DNA of 32,797 bases from assembly GCA_009379995.1 (NCBI GenBank), contig WHSR01000068.1, positions 1 to 32,797 of the forward strand. The letters run 5' to 3'. The notes under the pieces were generated by a model that made no database searches, had not been told where the DNA came from, and saw only the letters and a list, made by a program, of their open reading frames with translations. Of this stretch, positions 1 through 7,037 are shown one piece after another. The stretch is from Streptosporangiales bacterium. GTDB taxonomy: Bacteria; Actinomycetota; Actinomycetes; Streptosporangiales; WHSR01. The first letter of the stretch is position 1. Each line of letters opens with the position of its first letter. A program made the translations under genes and the position numbers.

Positions 1-1
1 G

Positions 2-522
2 GCAGCCACTCCCGCATGTCCGGCGGCAACAGGAACGGTTGATCACGCTGGACCGGGCGATACGACTTGGCCACACGACATACTCCCAAGACCACCAAGA
101 GCCGGCCTTACGCGACACGCATTCTGCGACAGGCTCTACGACGCCGACAACGGGGCGAAGCTCGGCCAGTGGGTTCTCCCCCGGCCGCAGACCGCCGAGG
201 AGAACTGCACCATCCACAACTACAACGTGGTGCCGCTGCGCAGCGGCCGGTACGTCGCGGTCAGCGGCAACTACCAGGCCGGTACATGGGTCACCGACTT
301 CACCGACCCGGCAAATCCGGTGACCGTGGCCTGGTCGGACCCGCCGCCCATCCAGCCGACCGACTGGGCGGGGCCTGGTCCTCGTACTGGTACAACGGCT
401 TCGTCTACGAGAGCAGCATCGCCGAAGGGCTCAACATCTTCCGGGTAAGCGGGAAGGCCGTCCGTGGTGCCCTTCGGCTTCGCCACCTGAACCCGCAGAC
501 CCAGGAGTTCACCTTGCGGTAA
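2..522 (+). pseudogene. LVIVD-repeat-like protein, 3' part, frameshifted
   Basis: This is the 3' end of a gene that begins before the window. The frame starting at base 2 is open from the window edge and reads LYDADNGAKLGQW, then NYNVVPLRSGRYVAVSGNYQ. After about position 370 the coherent protein continues in another frame as WSSYWYNGFVYES, GLNIFRVSG and a C-terminal HLNPQTQEF, ending at 522. The style (aromatic beta-propeller-like repeats, a terminal NPQTQEF) resembles LVIVD-repeat proteins of actinobacteria, which are usually secreted and of unknown function. Adding one G to the GGGG run near 367-371 would join the two frames. It is either a decaying gene or a base-calling error. The family call is from recalled sequence style only. 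Confidence 0.6.
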
Positions 523-562
523 AGAGCGAGCGGTAAGGAGCAACCCGAAGGGCTCCGTCCGG

Positions 563-892
563 TCAGCCCTCGCCGGTACCCGCGGCCGTCTTGTCGGCGT
601 CCGGCACGACGACCGCGGGGCTTGCCGGAGGCCAGTGCGGCGCCTGGCGCTCGCCCGACTTGCTCGGCTCTCGGGTCACGGCGACGATCGTCGTCACGAA
701 CAGGACGACGAGCAGGGCTATCGCCCCGACGATCCCCCATCGACGAAGCCGGATGTGCTGTCCATGACTTGAGCCGCGAAGCCGGGGGGTTCGCCCGAAT
801 GTCGCAAGACGGTAGGCGAGAGCGGGGTCCTCCTCGGCGAGCCGGTGCTCGATCTCGGCGAGGATGCGCTCCTCCCCCATTGACAGCGGCAT
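563..892 (-). CDS. DUF3040 single-span membrane protein
   Basis: This is a 109-residue protein opening MPLSMGEERILAEIEHRLAE, which is the DUF3040 signature seen at the N terminus of many small actinobacterial membrane proteins. A basic stretch precedes one hydrophobic helix at about residues 52-70, followed by a polar Pro/Ala-rich tail. The start at 892 is chosen because it matches the family start and has GGAGG six bases upstream. A longer in-frame extension to 1003 lacks both. It is transcribed divergently from the site-2 protease gene. The function of DUF3040 proteins is not established. Confidence 0.85.
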   Translation of the reverse strand: MPLSMGEERILAEIEHRLAEEDPALAYRLATFGRTPRLRGSSHGQHIRLRRWGIVGAIALLVVLFVTTIVAVTREPSKSGERQAPHWPPASPAVVVPDADKTAAGTGEG

Positions 893-1052
893 GGCGCACC
901 TCCGGATACGCTTCATTACGCTCTGTCCTGATCCTCCCCGATTCGGGTGATCCTTAGCGCCTTCTCCGGGAAGGTTCTCGTGACCTGAGATGGTTCCGCC
1001 CACCGCGGGGTATCGAAGGAACGTGCCCCTGCCGCCACAGGGAGGCTAGGCA

Positions 1053-2192
1053 ATGGAGGAGACCTTTCGACTCGGCCGGATCGGCGGCGTGCGCATCGGG
1101 GTGAACTGGAGCGTCCTAGTGATCTTCGCCCTGATCGCATTCGGGCTCGCCGCCGAGCGCTTTCCGGCCTCGTACCCGGGTCGCAGCACCGCGGCGTACG
1201 TTGCCGCCGGCCTCGCCACCGCGGTGGTGTTCTTCTTGTCCCTGCTCGCGCACGAGCTGGCGCACGCGCTCGTCGCCCGGCGGAACGGGATCGCGGTCGA
1301 GGGCATCACCCTGTGGCTCTTCGGTGGGGTCGCGCGGCTGCAGGGGGAAGCATCCAGCCCCGGCGCGGAACTGCGGATCGCTGGCGTCGGACCGCTCGTC
1401 AGCGTGGTACTGGGGGCCGTGTTCTTGGGCCTTGCCGCCGCGCTGGGCGCCTTCGACGGCGGAGGGCTCGCGGCCGTCGCGGTCGCCTGGCTGGGCGGCA
1501 TCAACATCGCGCTGGCGGTCTTCAACGTGATCCCGGCGGCGCCCCTGGACGGCGGCCGGCTGCTGCGTGCCGCGCTGTGGCGGATCACCGGTAACCGGCT
1601 ACAGTCCACGGTTCGCGCCGCTCAGGCGGGCCGGGTGTTCGGCTGGCTCCTCGTGACATTCGGCCTGATCACGTTCCTGGGCCGGGGCGCGTTCGGCGGG
1701 CTCTGGCTCGGGCTCATCGGTTGGTTCCTCATCAGCGCGGCGACGATGGAGGGCCAGCAGGCGGTGGTGCGGGAGCGGCTCGCCGGGGTGTCGGTGCGGA
1801 ACGTCATGACCGCCGAGCCCGAGACGGCGCCCGGCTCGATGAGCGTGGCCACCTTTCTCGAGGACTACCTGATGAACCACCGTCACTCCGCCTTCCCGGT
1901 CACCGACGACGGCGGCGGGACGGTTGGACTGGTGACGCTGAACCGGATCCGGCAGGTTCCCGTCGCGGAACGGCATCGGACGCTGCTCGGTGAGGTGGCT
2001 CTACCCCTGTCAGACGTGGCGCAGGCGTCCCCCGACGACCCGGTCGCCGACGTTCTGCCGCGACTGTCGGGGCGACCGGAAGGTCGGTGCCTGGTGTTCT
2101 CCGGCGGAGCGCTGGTCGGGATCGTGTCCTTGTCCGACGTGACCCGGGCGATCGAGCGAATGGCCCTGATCCGTGGAGCCGGGCGCATCTGA
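1053..2192 (+). CDS. Site-2 protease family (M50B) zinc metallopeptidase with CBS domains
   Basis: This is an integral membrane metalloprotease of 379 residues. The zinc motif HELAH lies at residues 67-71 within a transmembrane segment, and the third ligand motif PLDGG (Asp166) follows in a later one. About six hydrophobic segments fill residues 15-235. Residues about 245-370 form a cytoplasmic CBS pair (NVMTAEPETAPG, then a second repeat with SDVTRAIE), which in relatives binds adenine nucleotides. The layout matches Rip3-type intramembrane proteases, which cleave membrane-bound substrates such as anti-sigma factors. The substrate is not evident here. GGAGG lies eight bases before the ATG. 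The CapA-like gene follows after 20 bases, so the two are probably co-transcribed. Confidence 0.93.
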   Translation: MEETFRLGRIGGVRIGVNWSVLVIFALIAFGLAAERFPASYPGRSTAAYVAAGLATAVVFFLSLLAHELAHALVARRNGIAVEGITLWLFGGVARLQGEASSPGAELRIAGVGPLVSVVLGAVFLGLAAALGAFDGGGLAAVAVAWLGGINIALAVFNVIPAAPLDGGRLLRAALWRITGNRLQSTVRAAQAGRVFGWLLVTFGLITFLGRGAFGGLWLGLIGWFLISAATMEGQQAVVRERLAGVSVRNVMTAEPETAPGSMSVATFLEDYLMNHRHSAFPVTDDGGGTVGLVTLNRIRQVPVAERHRTLLGEVALPLSDVAQASPDDPVADVLPRLSGRPEGRCLVFSGGALVGIVSLSDVTRAIERMALIRGAGRI

Positions 2193-2212
2193 CCGAGAGG
2201 GACCGTACGGCC

Positions 2213-3184
2213 ATGAGCGACACGGTCACGCTCGCTCTCGCGGGTGACACGATGCTGGGCCGCGGGGTTGCTGAGCAGCTCGTTCGGGACGGTCCGTACA
2301 CCACCTTCGCTCCCGAGGTACGCGCCGTGGCCGCCGAGGCCGACCTGTTCGTACTCAACCTCGAGTGCTGCATTTCCGAGCGGGGCAGCCCGTGGCCGGA
2401 CCCGGGTAAGCCGTTCTTCTTCCGTGCTCCCCCCACCGCCGTCGACGCGCTGGGCTCGCTCGGCGTGGACTGCGTGACCCTCGCCAACAACCACGCGCTC
2501 GACTACGGCGAGGAGGCGCTGCTCGATACCCGGGATCACCTGGCGGAGGCCGGCATCGAGGCCGTCGGCGCCGGAGCCGACATCGCCGAGGCGCGGGCGG
2601 CGGCGATCCTGGAGGCCGGCGGGGTTCGGGTCGGGGTGATCGGGGTGACCGACCATCCGGAGGACTTCGCCGCGGCGCCGGGCCGGCCCGGCGTTGCCCA
2701 CGCCGACCTGCGTGACGGGGTTCCGGCCTGGCTGGCGGAGCAGATCCGGGAGCTGCGGAAGATCACCTCGGTTGTCCTGGTGACGCCCCATTGGGGCCCG
2801 AACATGGTCGGCGAGCCGGTGCGCCACGTCCGGGCGGCCGCGCCGATGCTGCTCGAGGCCGGCGCGACACTGGTCGCCGGACACTCGGCGCACGTGTTCC
2901 AGGCCGTGGCCGGCCCGGTGCTGTACGACCTCGGTGACTTCGTCGACGACTACGCGATCCACCCGCTGCTCCGCAACGACCTCGGCCTGCTGTTCCTGGT
3001 CACCGCGGACCGGCACGGGCCGACTCGGCTCGAGGCGGTGCCGCTCGCGCTGGACTACCGCCACACCCGCCTGGTGGGCGAGGAGCACGAGTGGATCACC
3101 GACCGCTTCATCGGCGCCTGTCGCGCCGCCGGCACCGTTGCGGTTAAGGAGGGCGGCCGGCTCGTCGTCGAATGGCCGAGGTGA
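2213..3184 (+). CDS. CapA family metallophosphatase-like protein
   Basis: This is a 323-residue protein of the CapA/PgsA (poly-gamma-glutamate capsule) superfamily, which has a calcineurin-like metallophosphoesterase fold. Visible motifs in order are GDTMLGRG (Asp12), NLECCIS (residues 49-55), FRAPP, TLANNHALDYG (Asn93, His94), TPHWG (His193), GHSAHVFQ (His224, His227) and DLGDFVDDY. No signal peptide or transmembrane helix is visible, so it is probably cytoplasmic, unlike the membrane-anchored CapA of Bacillus. The ATG at 2213 is preceded by a GAGAGGGA site and matches the family start. A longer frame from 2087 would overlap the protease gene. The actual substrate is unknown. Confidence 0.88.
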   Translation: MSDTVTLALAGDTMLGRGVAEQLVRDGPYTTFAPEVRAVAAEADLFVLNLECCISERGSPWPDPGKPFFFRAPPTAVDALGSLGVDCVTLANNHALDYGEEALLDTRDHLAEAGIEAVGAGADIAEARAAAILEAGGVRVGVIGVTDHPEDFAAAPGRPGVAHADLRDGVPAWLAEQIRELRKITSVVLVTPHWGPNMVGEPVRHVRAAAPMLLEAGATLVAGHSAHVFQAVAGPVLYDLGDFVDDYAIHPLLRNDLGLLFLVTADRHGPTRLEAVPLALDYRHTRLVGEEHEWITDRFIGACRAAGTVAVKEGGRLVVEWPR

Positions 3185-3278
3185 CACCCGCCGCACAGCC
3201 TCTTGCGCCGAACGAATCCGTGGTGTGTAGTTAATAAGTTGCTTCACAAAACTGTTGCCGGCAAAGGAGACCGAGGCC

Positions 3279-3869
3279 ATGAGCACAAGCGACACGGCCG
3301 CCCCGGTGCGGCTCCCGACCGTTCCGGAGGCCGCGGCGGTCGGGCAGACCGCCGAACTGTACGCACGTATCCGCGACCACTTCGGCTTGGGCCTGGTGCC
3401 CGACGTCTTCCAGCTCGTCAGCACCAGGCCGAGCTTCCTGCGGGTGCTGTTCGACGGCTACCTCAGCATGTTCGCCGAGGGCGTCCTGCCCCGCGAGGTC
3501 AAGGAGATGATCGCCACGCTGGTCGCCAGGGAGAACTCCTGCGGGTACTGCGTCGGCGCGCACACCCTGCTCCTGGAGCTCCTCGGTTCCGGGCCCGAGG
3601 TCGTCGATGCCGCACGGTCCGCGTCGATCGACGAGATGCCGGTCGACGACAAGGTCCGGGACCTCCTACGGTTCGTCGTCAGCCTGACGCGGCACGCCTA
3701 CCGGGTGACCGATGAAGACTTCGACCGGCTGCGTGAGACGGGCTGGAGCGACGAGCAACTGCTCGAGGCGGTCTGGGTGGCCGGCCTGTTCAACGCCATC
3801 GTGCGGATGGTCGAAACGCTGGGCCTCTACCACCTCGGCCAGCTCGGCCAGTTCGGCCCGAACGAGTAG
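3279..3869 (+). CDS. AhpD-like / carboxymuconolactone decarboxylase family protein
   Basis: This 196-residue, all-helical protein carries the AhpD-type redox motif CGYC at residues 88-91 with His95 four residues later (CGYCVGAH). That pattern typifies peroxidase-related members of the CMD/AhpD superfamily, which reduce peroxides or act in thiol redox relays. The motif is preceded by the usual EVKEMIATLVARENS helix. The start at 3279 is chosen for AAGGAGA upstream; an in-frame ATG at 3255 is possible. The last 80 bases overlap the 3' end of the opposite-strand nucleoside phosphorylase. The 94-base leader has a possible TTGCGC-N17-TGTAGT promoter at 3203-3231. The substrate cannot be told. Confidence 0.88.
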   Translation: MSTSDTAAPVRLPTVPEAAAVGQTAELYARIRDHFGLGLVPDVFQLVSTRPSFLRVLFDGYLSMFAEGVLPREVKEMIATLVARENSCGYCVGAHTLLLELLGSGPEVVDAARSASIDEMPVDDKVRDLLRFVVSLTRHAYRVTDEDFDRLRETGWSDEQLLEAVWVAGLFNAIVRMVETLGLYHLGQLGQFGPNE

Positions 3870-4659
3870 TTGGGACGGAACTGGCCAGGGCTTCGATCAC
3901 GTGCAGTGCCTCGCCGGCGCCGCCCGCCTCGCCCTTCTCGAAATCCTCGCCGTCTCGTCCCATCTGGTTCGTCACGTGGGCAAGGCACACGATGCGCCGT
4001 TGGTGAGCCGCCGCGAAAGCGTAGAGCGCGGCGGCTTCCATCTCGACGCCGAGGACTCCATGTGACCGTGCGTCCTCGATGGCACGTGAGGTCTCGCGGA
4101 ACGGAGCGTCGGTCGTCCAGGTTGATCCAACCTGGATCGGCACCTGCGCCCGGCGCAGCGCCTGGACCGCGTCGGCGATCAGCGCGGGATCGGCTTCGGC
4201 GAAGGCGGCCGGCGGGAGATAGTGGTGGCTGGTGCCCTCGTCCCGCAACGCTCGATCGATCACGACGAAATAGGGCGGCGGTCCCACCGGCACGATCTGG
4301 CCGGCCGAGGTAATGCTGATCAGCAGTCCGCAGCCGAGCGCGAACATCTGCTCGGCGACGAGCACGGCGTAGGGCGCGCCCACCGCGCAGCCCACGATGC
4401 CGATCTGTCGGCCGGCGAGCGGGAAGATGTCGAGTTCGGAGTGGTAACAGGGCCAGGTCCTGGACCGTTCCGTTAAGCCGCTGCGGCGCAGGTGCCGCAC
4501 GATGTCCCCATCGGGATCCAGCACGCACACGGGCGGGACCGGCGCCGATGCCAACCCCTTCTGCCGCCTGGCCTCCCGAATCAGCGCCTCGGGCCGGAAG
4601 ACGGACGGCTCGTCGGTCGCCTTATCCCGTAGCAGCGGCGAGAGTTCGTCGTTGTCCAT
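3790..4659 (-). CDS. Nucleoside phosphorylase family protein (PNP/UDP type)
   Basis: This is a 289-residue member of the PNP_UDP_1 family, which cleaves nucleosides with phosphate to base and ribose-1-phosphate. Supporting segments are IGIVGCAVGAPYAVLVAEQ, the phosphate/base site region SITSAGQI, TWTTDAPFRET and the ribose-binding VEMEAAALYAFA. The start at 4659 has AGGAG seven bases upstream; two in-frame ATGs at 4677 and 4698 are less well placed. The last 25 or so residues are a low-complexity Gly/Arg/Ser tail translated from the antisense of the AhpD-like gene, so the conserved domain ends before the overlap. It follows the CocE-like hydrolase after about 115 bases. Base specificity (uridine or purine) cannot be assigned. 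Confidence 0.85.
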   Translation of the reverse strand: MDNDELSPLLRDKATDEPSVFRPEALIREARRQKGLASAPVPPVCVLDPDGDIVRHLRRSGLTERSRTWPCYHSELDIFPLAGRQIGIVGCAVGAPYAVLVAEQMFALGCGLLISITSAGQIVPVGPPPYFVVIDRALRDEGTSHHYLPPAAFAEADPALIADAVQALRRAQVPIQVGSTWTTDAPFRETSRAIEDARSHGVLGVEMEAAALYAFAAAHQRRIVCLAHVTNQMGRDGEDFEKGEAGGAGEALHVIEALASSVPTTRSGRTGRAGRGGRGPAFRPSARWR

Positions 4660-4714
4660 CGGGGCGCTCCTGTCCATCAAAGGAGCATTCTCGTCCACAT
4701 GGTGAAGCGCCTGC

Positions 4715-4738
4715 CAGGAACGAATTCGAACGTTCCTG
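4715..4738. repeat. Perfect 8-bp hairpin between hydrolase and phosphorylase genes
   Basis: CAGGAACG at 4715-4722 pairs exactly with CGTTCCTG at 4731-4738 around AATTCGAA, whose core TTCGAA is itself palindromic. It lies 35 bases past the hydrolase stop and 55 bases before the phosphorylase start on the - strand. It could be a weak terminator or attenuator, or an operator for a dimeric regulator. No T-tract follows. Confidence 0.5.
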
Positions 4739-4773
4739 CAAGGTCACGACCCAAAGGAATGCTGCGACGGAGC

Positions 4774-6411
4774 TCAGCGGATCGGGAGCAGTACCGCGGA
4801 AGGATGCTTCGGGTCGTGGAAGACCTCCTGGTCGGCGGCGCGCATGGTGGTCGAGGTGGCCAGCGGCTCACCGGTGCCGAGGTTGCGGGCGAAGCGGGGG
4901 TGGACGCCGCCGGAAACCTGGAGGCGGATGCGGTGGCCGCGGCGGAACTGGTGCGCGGCCGGCCACAGCTCCAGCAGCAGGCGACGCAGGCCGTCGGCGT
5001 CGGCCGCGGGCCGGCCCGGCCGCAGGCGGATGATCCCGTCGCAGACGTTGACCGACCTGCCGTTTGGGTGCACGTCGCAGAGACGGGTGAAGAAGTCGGT
5101 GTGCCCCAGGCTGGATCGCACCCAGAGTTCAACCGACACCGGTCCCACGATCTCCAGGTCGCGATCCAGCTCCCGGCCCGTGTAGGTGAGGACGTCGGCG
5201 CGGCCCTCCAGCCTTCGGTTGTCCCTGGGGCCACCGGCCCGCGCCGCGAGGATCGGTCCGCCCACGTTCGGCGTGGGGTGGGCCGGATCGTAGCGGTAGC
5301 GGTCCGGCGGAGAGTCCGGGGGAAGGTTCGCTGCGAGGCCACCGTCGGGCTGCAGGTACCAGCGGCTCGGTGCGCGGACGGGCGGTGGCCAGTCGTCCAG
5401 TTCCACCCAGCGGTCTGCGCCGGTGACGAACAGCCGCACCGGGGCCTCCCGCAGCCCGATCGGCTCGTCCTTGAGGTGGGCCTCCAGCCAGGCGAACGAT
5501 TCGCCGAAGGCCTCCCGGCTGAAGCCACCGGCCCCGTGCGTCCAGGGTCCGATCAGCAGCCGGACCCTACGGCCGGCCTCGCGCAGGGCCGCATAGTTGG
5601 CGAGCGTGTTGGGCAGGAAGAAGTCGTACCATCCGGCGACGAGATCCACGGGCGCCGCCAACAGGGACATCCGGCCGCGTTGGTCCATGGCCGCCCAGTA
5701 CTCGTCGAGTTCCTCGTGCGCCAGCCAGCGCTGGAAGAAGCCGACCGTACAACCGAGGGACATCCTGTCGGCGTCGCATAGCGGAAGGTGAGCGATCCCG
5801 CGCCGCAGGCCGCGGAGCGCACCAACCTGGCCAGCGATCCGGCGCAGCGGCGACCTGCGCCGGTCCAGGGGATAAACGCTCACCAGCCAGCGCAGTGCGT
5901 TGCCGAGGCCGAAGGTCCCGCCGTGGTAGAAGAACGCGTGGTACATCTCCGACGGGCCGTCCTGGATGACCGCGGCCTTCCACTCCGGGACGTCCGCACC
6001 GGCCAGGGCCCACTGAACGTAGCCGAGGTAGCTGGCACCCCAGGTCGCCATCCGCCCGCCGAACCACGGCTGCCGGCGGATCCATTCGATCGTCGCCGGA
6101 CCGTCGTCCGCCTCGTAACGGGGGTCGAAATCCCCGCCGGATCCGACCGTGCCGCGCGTGCTCTGGATCAGCACCTGGTAGCCGCGTTCGGCGAGGACGG
6201 GAGCAAAGTAGTCCCACACGCCTCGGCGGTCATACGGACTCCTCATCAGGATCAGCGGCGCACGCCCGTCGTCTCGGGGGAAGTACCGATCGGCGAGCAG
6301 CCGCACCCCGTCGGGCATCGGCGCTACAAGATCGCGCTCCACCCCGACCGGCCGCCTCGCGGCGGGTGGCAGCCCCAAGCGGGATGCGACGAGCCGGGTG
6401 ATCAAGCTCAT
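4774..6411 (-). CDS. CocE/NonD family hydrolase (S15 X-Pro dipeptidyl-peptidase fold)
   Basis: This is a 545-residue serine hydrolase of the cocaine-esterase/glutaryl-7-ACA acylase type. The N-terminal alpha/beta domain shows the oxyanion region RSPYDRRG, nucleophile elbow GASYLG (Ser127), catalytic Asp in GWYDFF (Asp264) and His in GPWTHG (His293). The C-terminal beta-sandwich (about 330-545) includes the YTGRELDRDLEIVGP and RIRLQVSGGVHPRFARN segments typical of the family. No signal peptide is present, so it acts in the cytoplasm on an unknown ester or amide. The ATG has GGGGAGGGGGGAG upstream. It begins 30 bases after the GbsR/MarR-type regulator, which probably shares its transcript and may control it. 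Confidence 0.92.
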   Translation of the reverse strand: MSLITRLVASRLGLPPAARRPVGVERDLVAPMPDGVRLLADRYFPRDDGRAPLILMRSPYDRRGVWDYFAPVLAERGYQVLIQSTRGTVGSGGDFDPRYEADDGPATIEWIRRQPWFGGRMATWGASYLGYVQWALAGADVPEWKAAVIQDGPSEMYHAFFYHGGTFGLGNALRWLVSVYPLDRRRSPLRRIAGQVGALRGLRRGIAHLPLCDADRMSLGCTVGFFQRWLAHEELDEYWAAMDQRGRMSLLAAPVDLVAGWYDFFLPNTLANYAALREAGRRVRLLIGPWTHGAGGFSREAFGESFAWLEAHLKDEPIGLREAPVRLFVTGADRWVELDDWPPPVRAPSRWYLQPDGGLAANLPPDSPPDRYRYDPAHPTPNVGGPILAARAGGPRDNRRLEGRADVLTYTGRELDRDLEIVGPVSVELWVRSSLGHTDFFTRLCDVHPNGRSVNVCDGIIRLRPGRPAADADGLRRLLLELWPAAHQFRRGHRIRLQVSGGVHPRFARNLGTGEPLATSTTMRAADQEVFHDPKHPSAVLLPIR

Positions 6412-6441
6412 GGACTCCCCCCTCCCCTGCTTCTCCGACGT

Positions 6442-6909
6442 TCAGTCGGGGTACTCGGCCTCGAACCGCTCGACCAGTCCGGGAAATTCGCGTTCCAGGA
6501 ATGCGTAGAGGTCACGGGTACGCCGGAGCCGCTTGGCGCGCGGGCTGTCCTCGTCGCCGAGGACGGCCAGTCCTTTGTTCATCAGGTCCTGGAAGGTACG
6601 GAAGGTGCCGAGCTGGTCATGCGCCCGGAGGAGGGTCTCCGGCCTGATCTCGAAGAAATGACCGCGAGCGCCGGGCACGGCGATCCGCTCGATCATCCCG
6701 GCCGATATCAGGAATCTCGTCGCGGTGCTGATCGATCCCTTGCTGGCGCCGAGGGCCGCGGCCAGGTCACTGCTGGACTGTCTGGGCGGGTCGCAGATGA
6801 GCAGCCAGCCGAGGATGCGCCCGGTCATCCGGGAGAACCCGAAGCCTTCGAAGAGCAGGCCCACCTCCTCGGCGAACTGGCGTTCGCCGGATGCCTCCCC
6901 TTCCGTCAC
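6442..6909 (-). CDS. GbsR/MarR-type winged-helix transcriptional regulator
   Basis: This is a 155-residue DNA-binding protein. The segment GFSRMTGRILGWLLICDPP followed by SSDLAAALGASKGSISTATR (recognition helix) and LISAGMIERI is typical of the GbsR/MarR group. The C-terminal half is a helical dimer region rich in Arg and Glu. The GTG at 6909 is chosen as the start because GGAG lies six bases upstream and because the upstream in-frame ATG at 6960 would sit across a TATAAT box. Relatives regulate adjacent hydrolase, transporter or osmolyte genes. Here the CocE-like hydrolase is the likely target, and the divergent radical SAM gene may be another. The ligand is unknown. Confidence 0.82.
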   Translation of the reverse strand: MTEGEASGERQFAEEVGLLFEGFGFSRMTGRILGWLLICDPPRQSSSDLAAALGASKGSISTATRFLISAGMIERIAVPGARGHFFEIRPETLLRAHDQLGTFRTFQDLMNKGLAVLGDEDSPRAKRLRRTRDLYAFLEREFPGLVERFEAEYPD

Positions 6910-6949
6910 GAGCAGCTCCAGTAGGTTCGCACTGTTTAGAGAGTACTGA

Positions 6950-6955
6950 ATTATA
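6950..6955 (-). promoter_or_regulatory. Perfect TATAAT -10 box for the GbsR/MarR regulator
   Basis: On the - strand the hexamer is TATAAT, unusual in this GC-rich sequence. It would start transcription near 6943, giving a leader of about 34 bases to the GTG at 6909. No good -35 is seen at 16-18 bases. This element argues against the upstream ATG at 6960 as the translation start. Confidence 0.55.
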
Positions 6956-6977
6956 ACCATGGCTGGCCTCGGCGGGT

Positions 6978-7006
6978 TTGTTCCTGTCGAACTCATGTTC
7001 TATGCT
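6978..7006 (+). promoter_or_regulatory. Probable promoter of the radical SAM gene
   Basis: TTGTTC (6978-6983) and TATGCT (7001-7006) are separated by 17 bases, a fair sigma-70-type promoter. The predicted start near 7013 gives a short leader containing GGAAAGGA before the ATG at 7038. It overlaps the upstream region of the divergent regulator gene, so one protein could control both directions. Confidence 0.55.
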
Positions 7007-7037
7007 GATGGTTCGACCTCGGAAAGGACGTCTCGAG

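Noticed and set aside
969..995. ECF-type promoter GGAAG-N19-GTT before the site-2 protease gene
   Set aside because: The spacing is one base off and the last base of the -35 differs; chance matches are common in GC-rich sequence.
3213..3243. Sigma-R-like promoter (CGAAT...GTTGC) before the AhpD-like gene
   Set aside because: The spacer is 20 instead of 18 bases and the first G of GGAAT is missing; the TTGCGC/TGTAGT pair fits better.
1883..3424. 513-codon frame antisense to the protease and CapA-like genes
   Set aside because: The composition is that of an antisense GC-rich shadow, and the + strand genes have clear families and ribosome sites.
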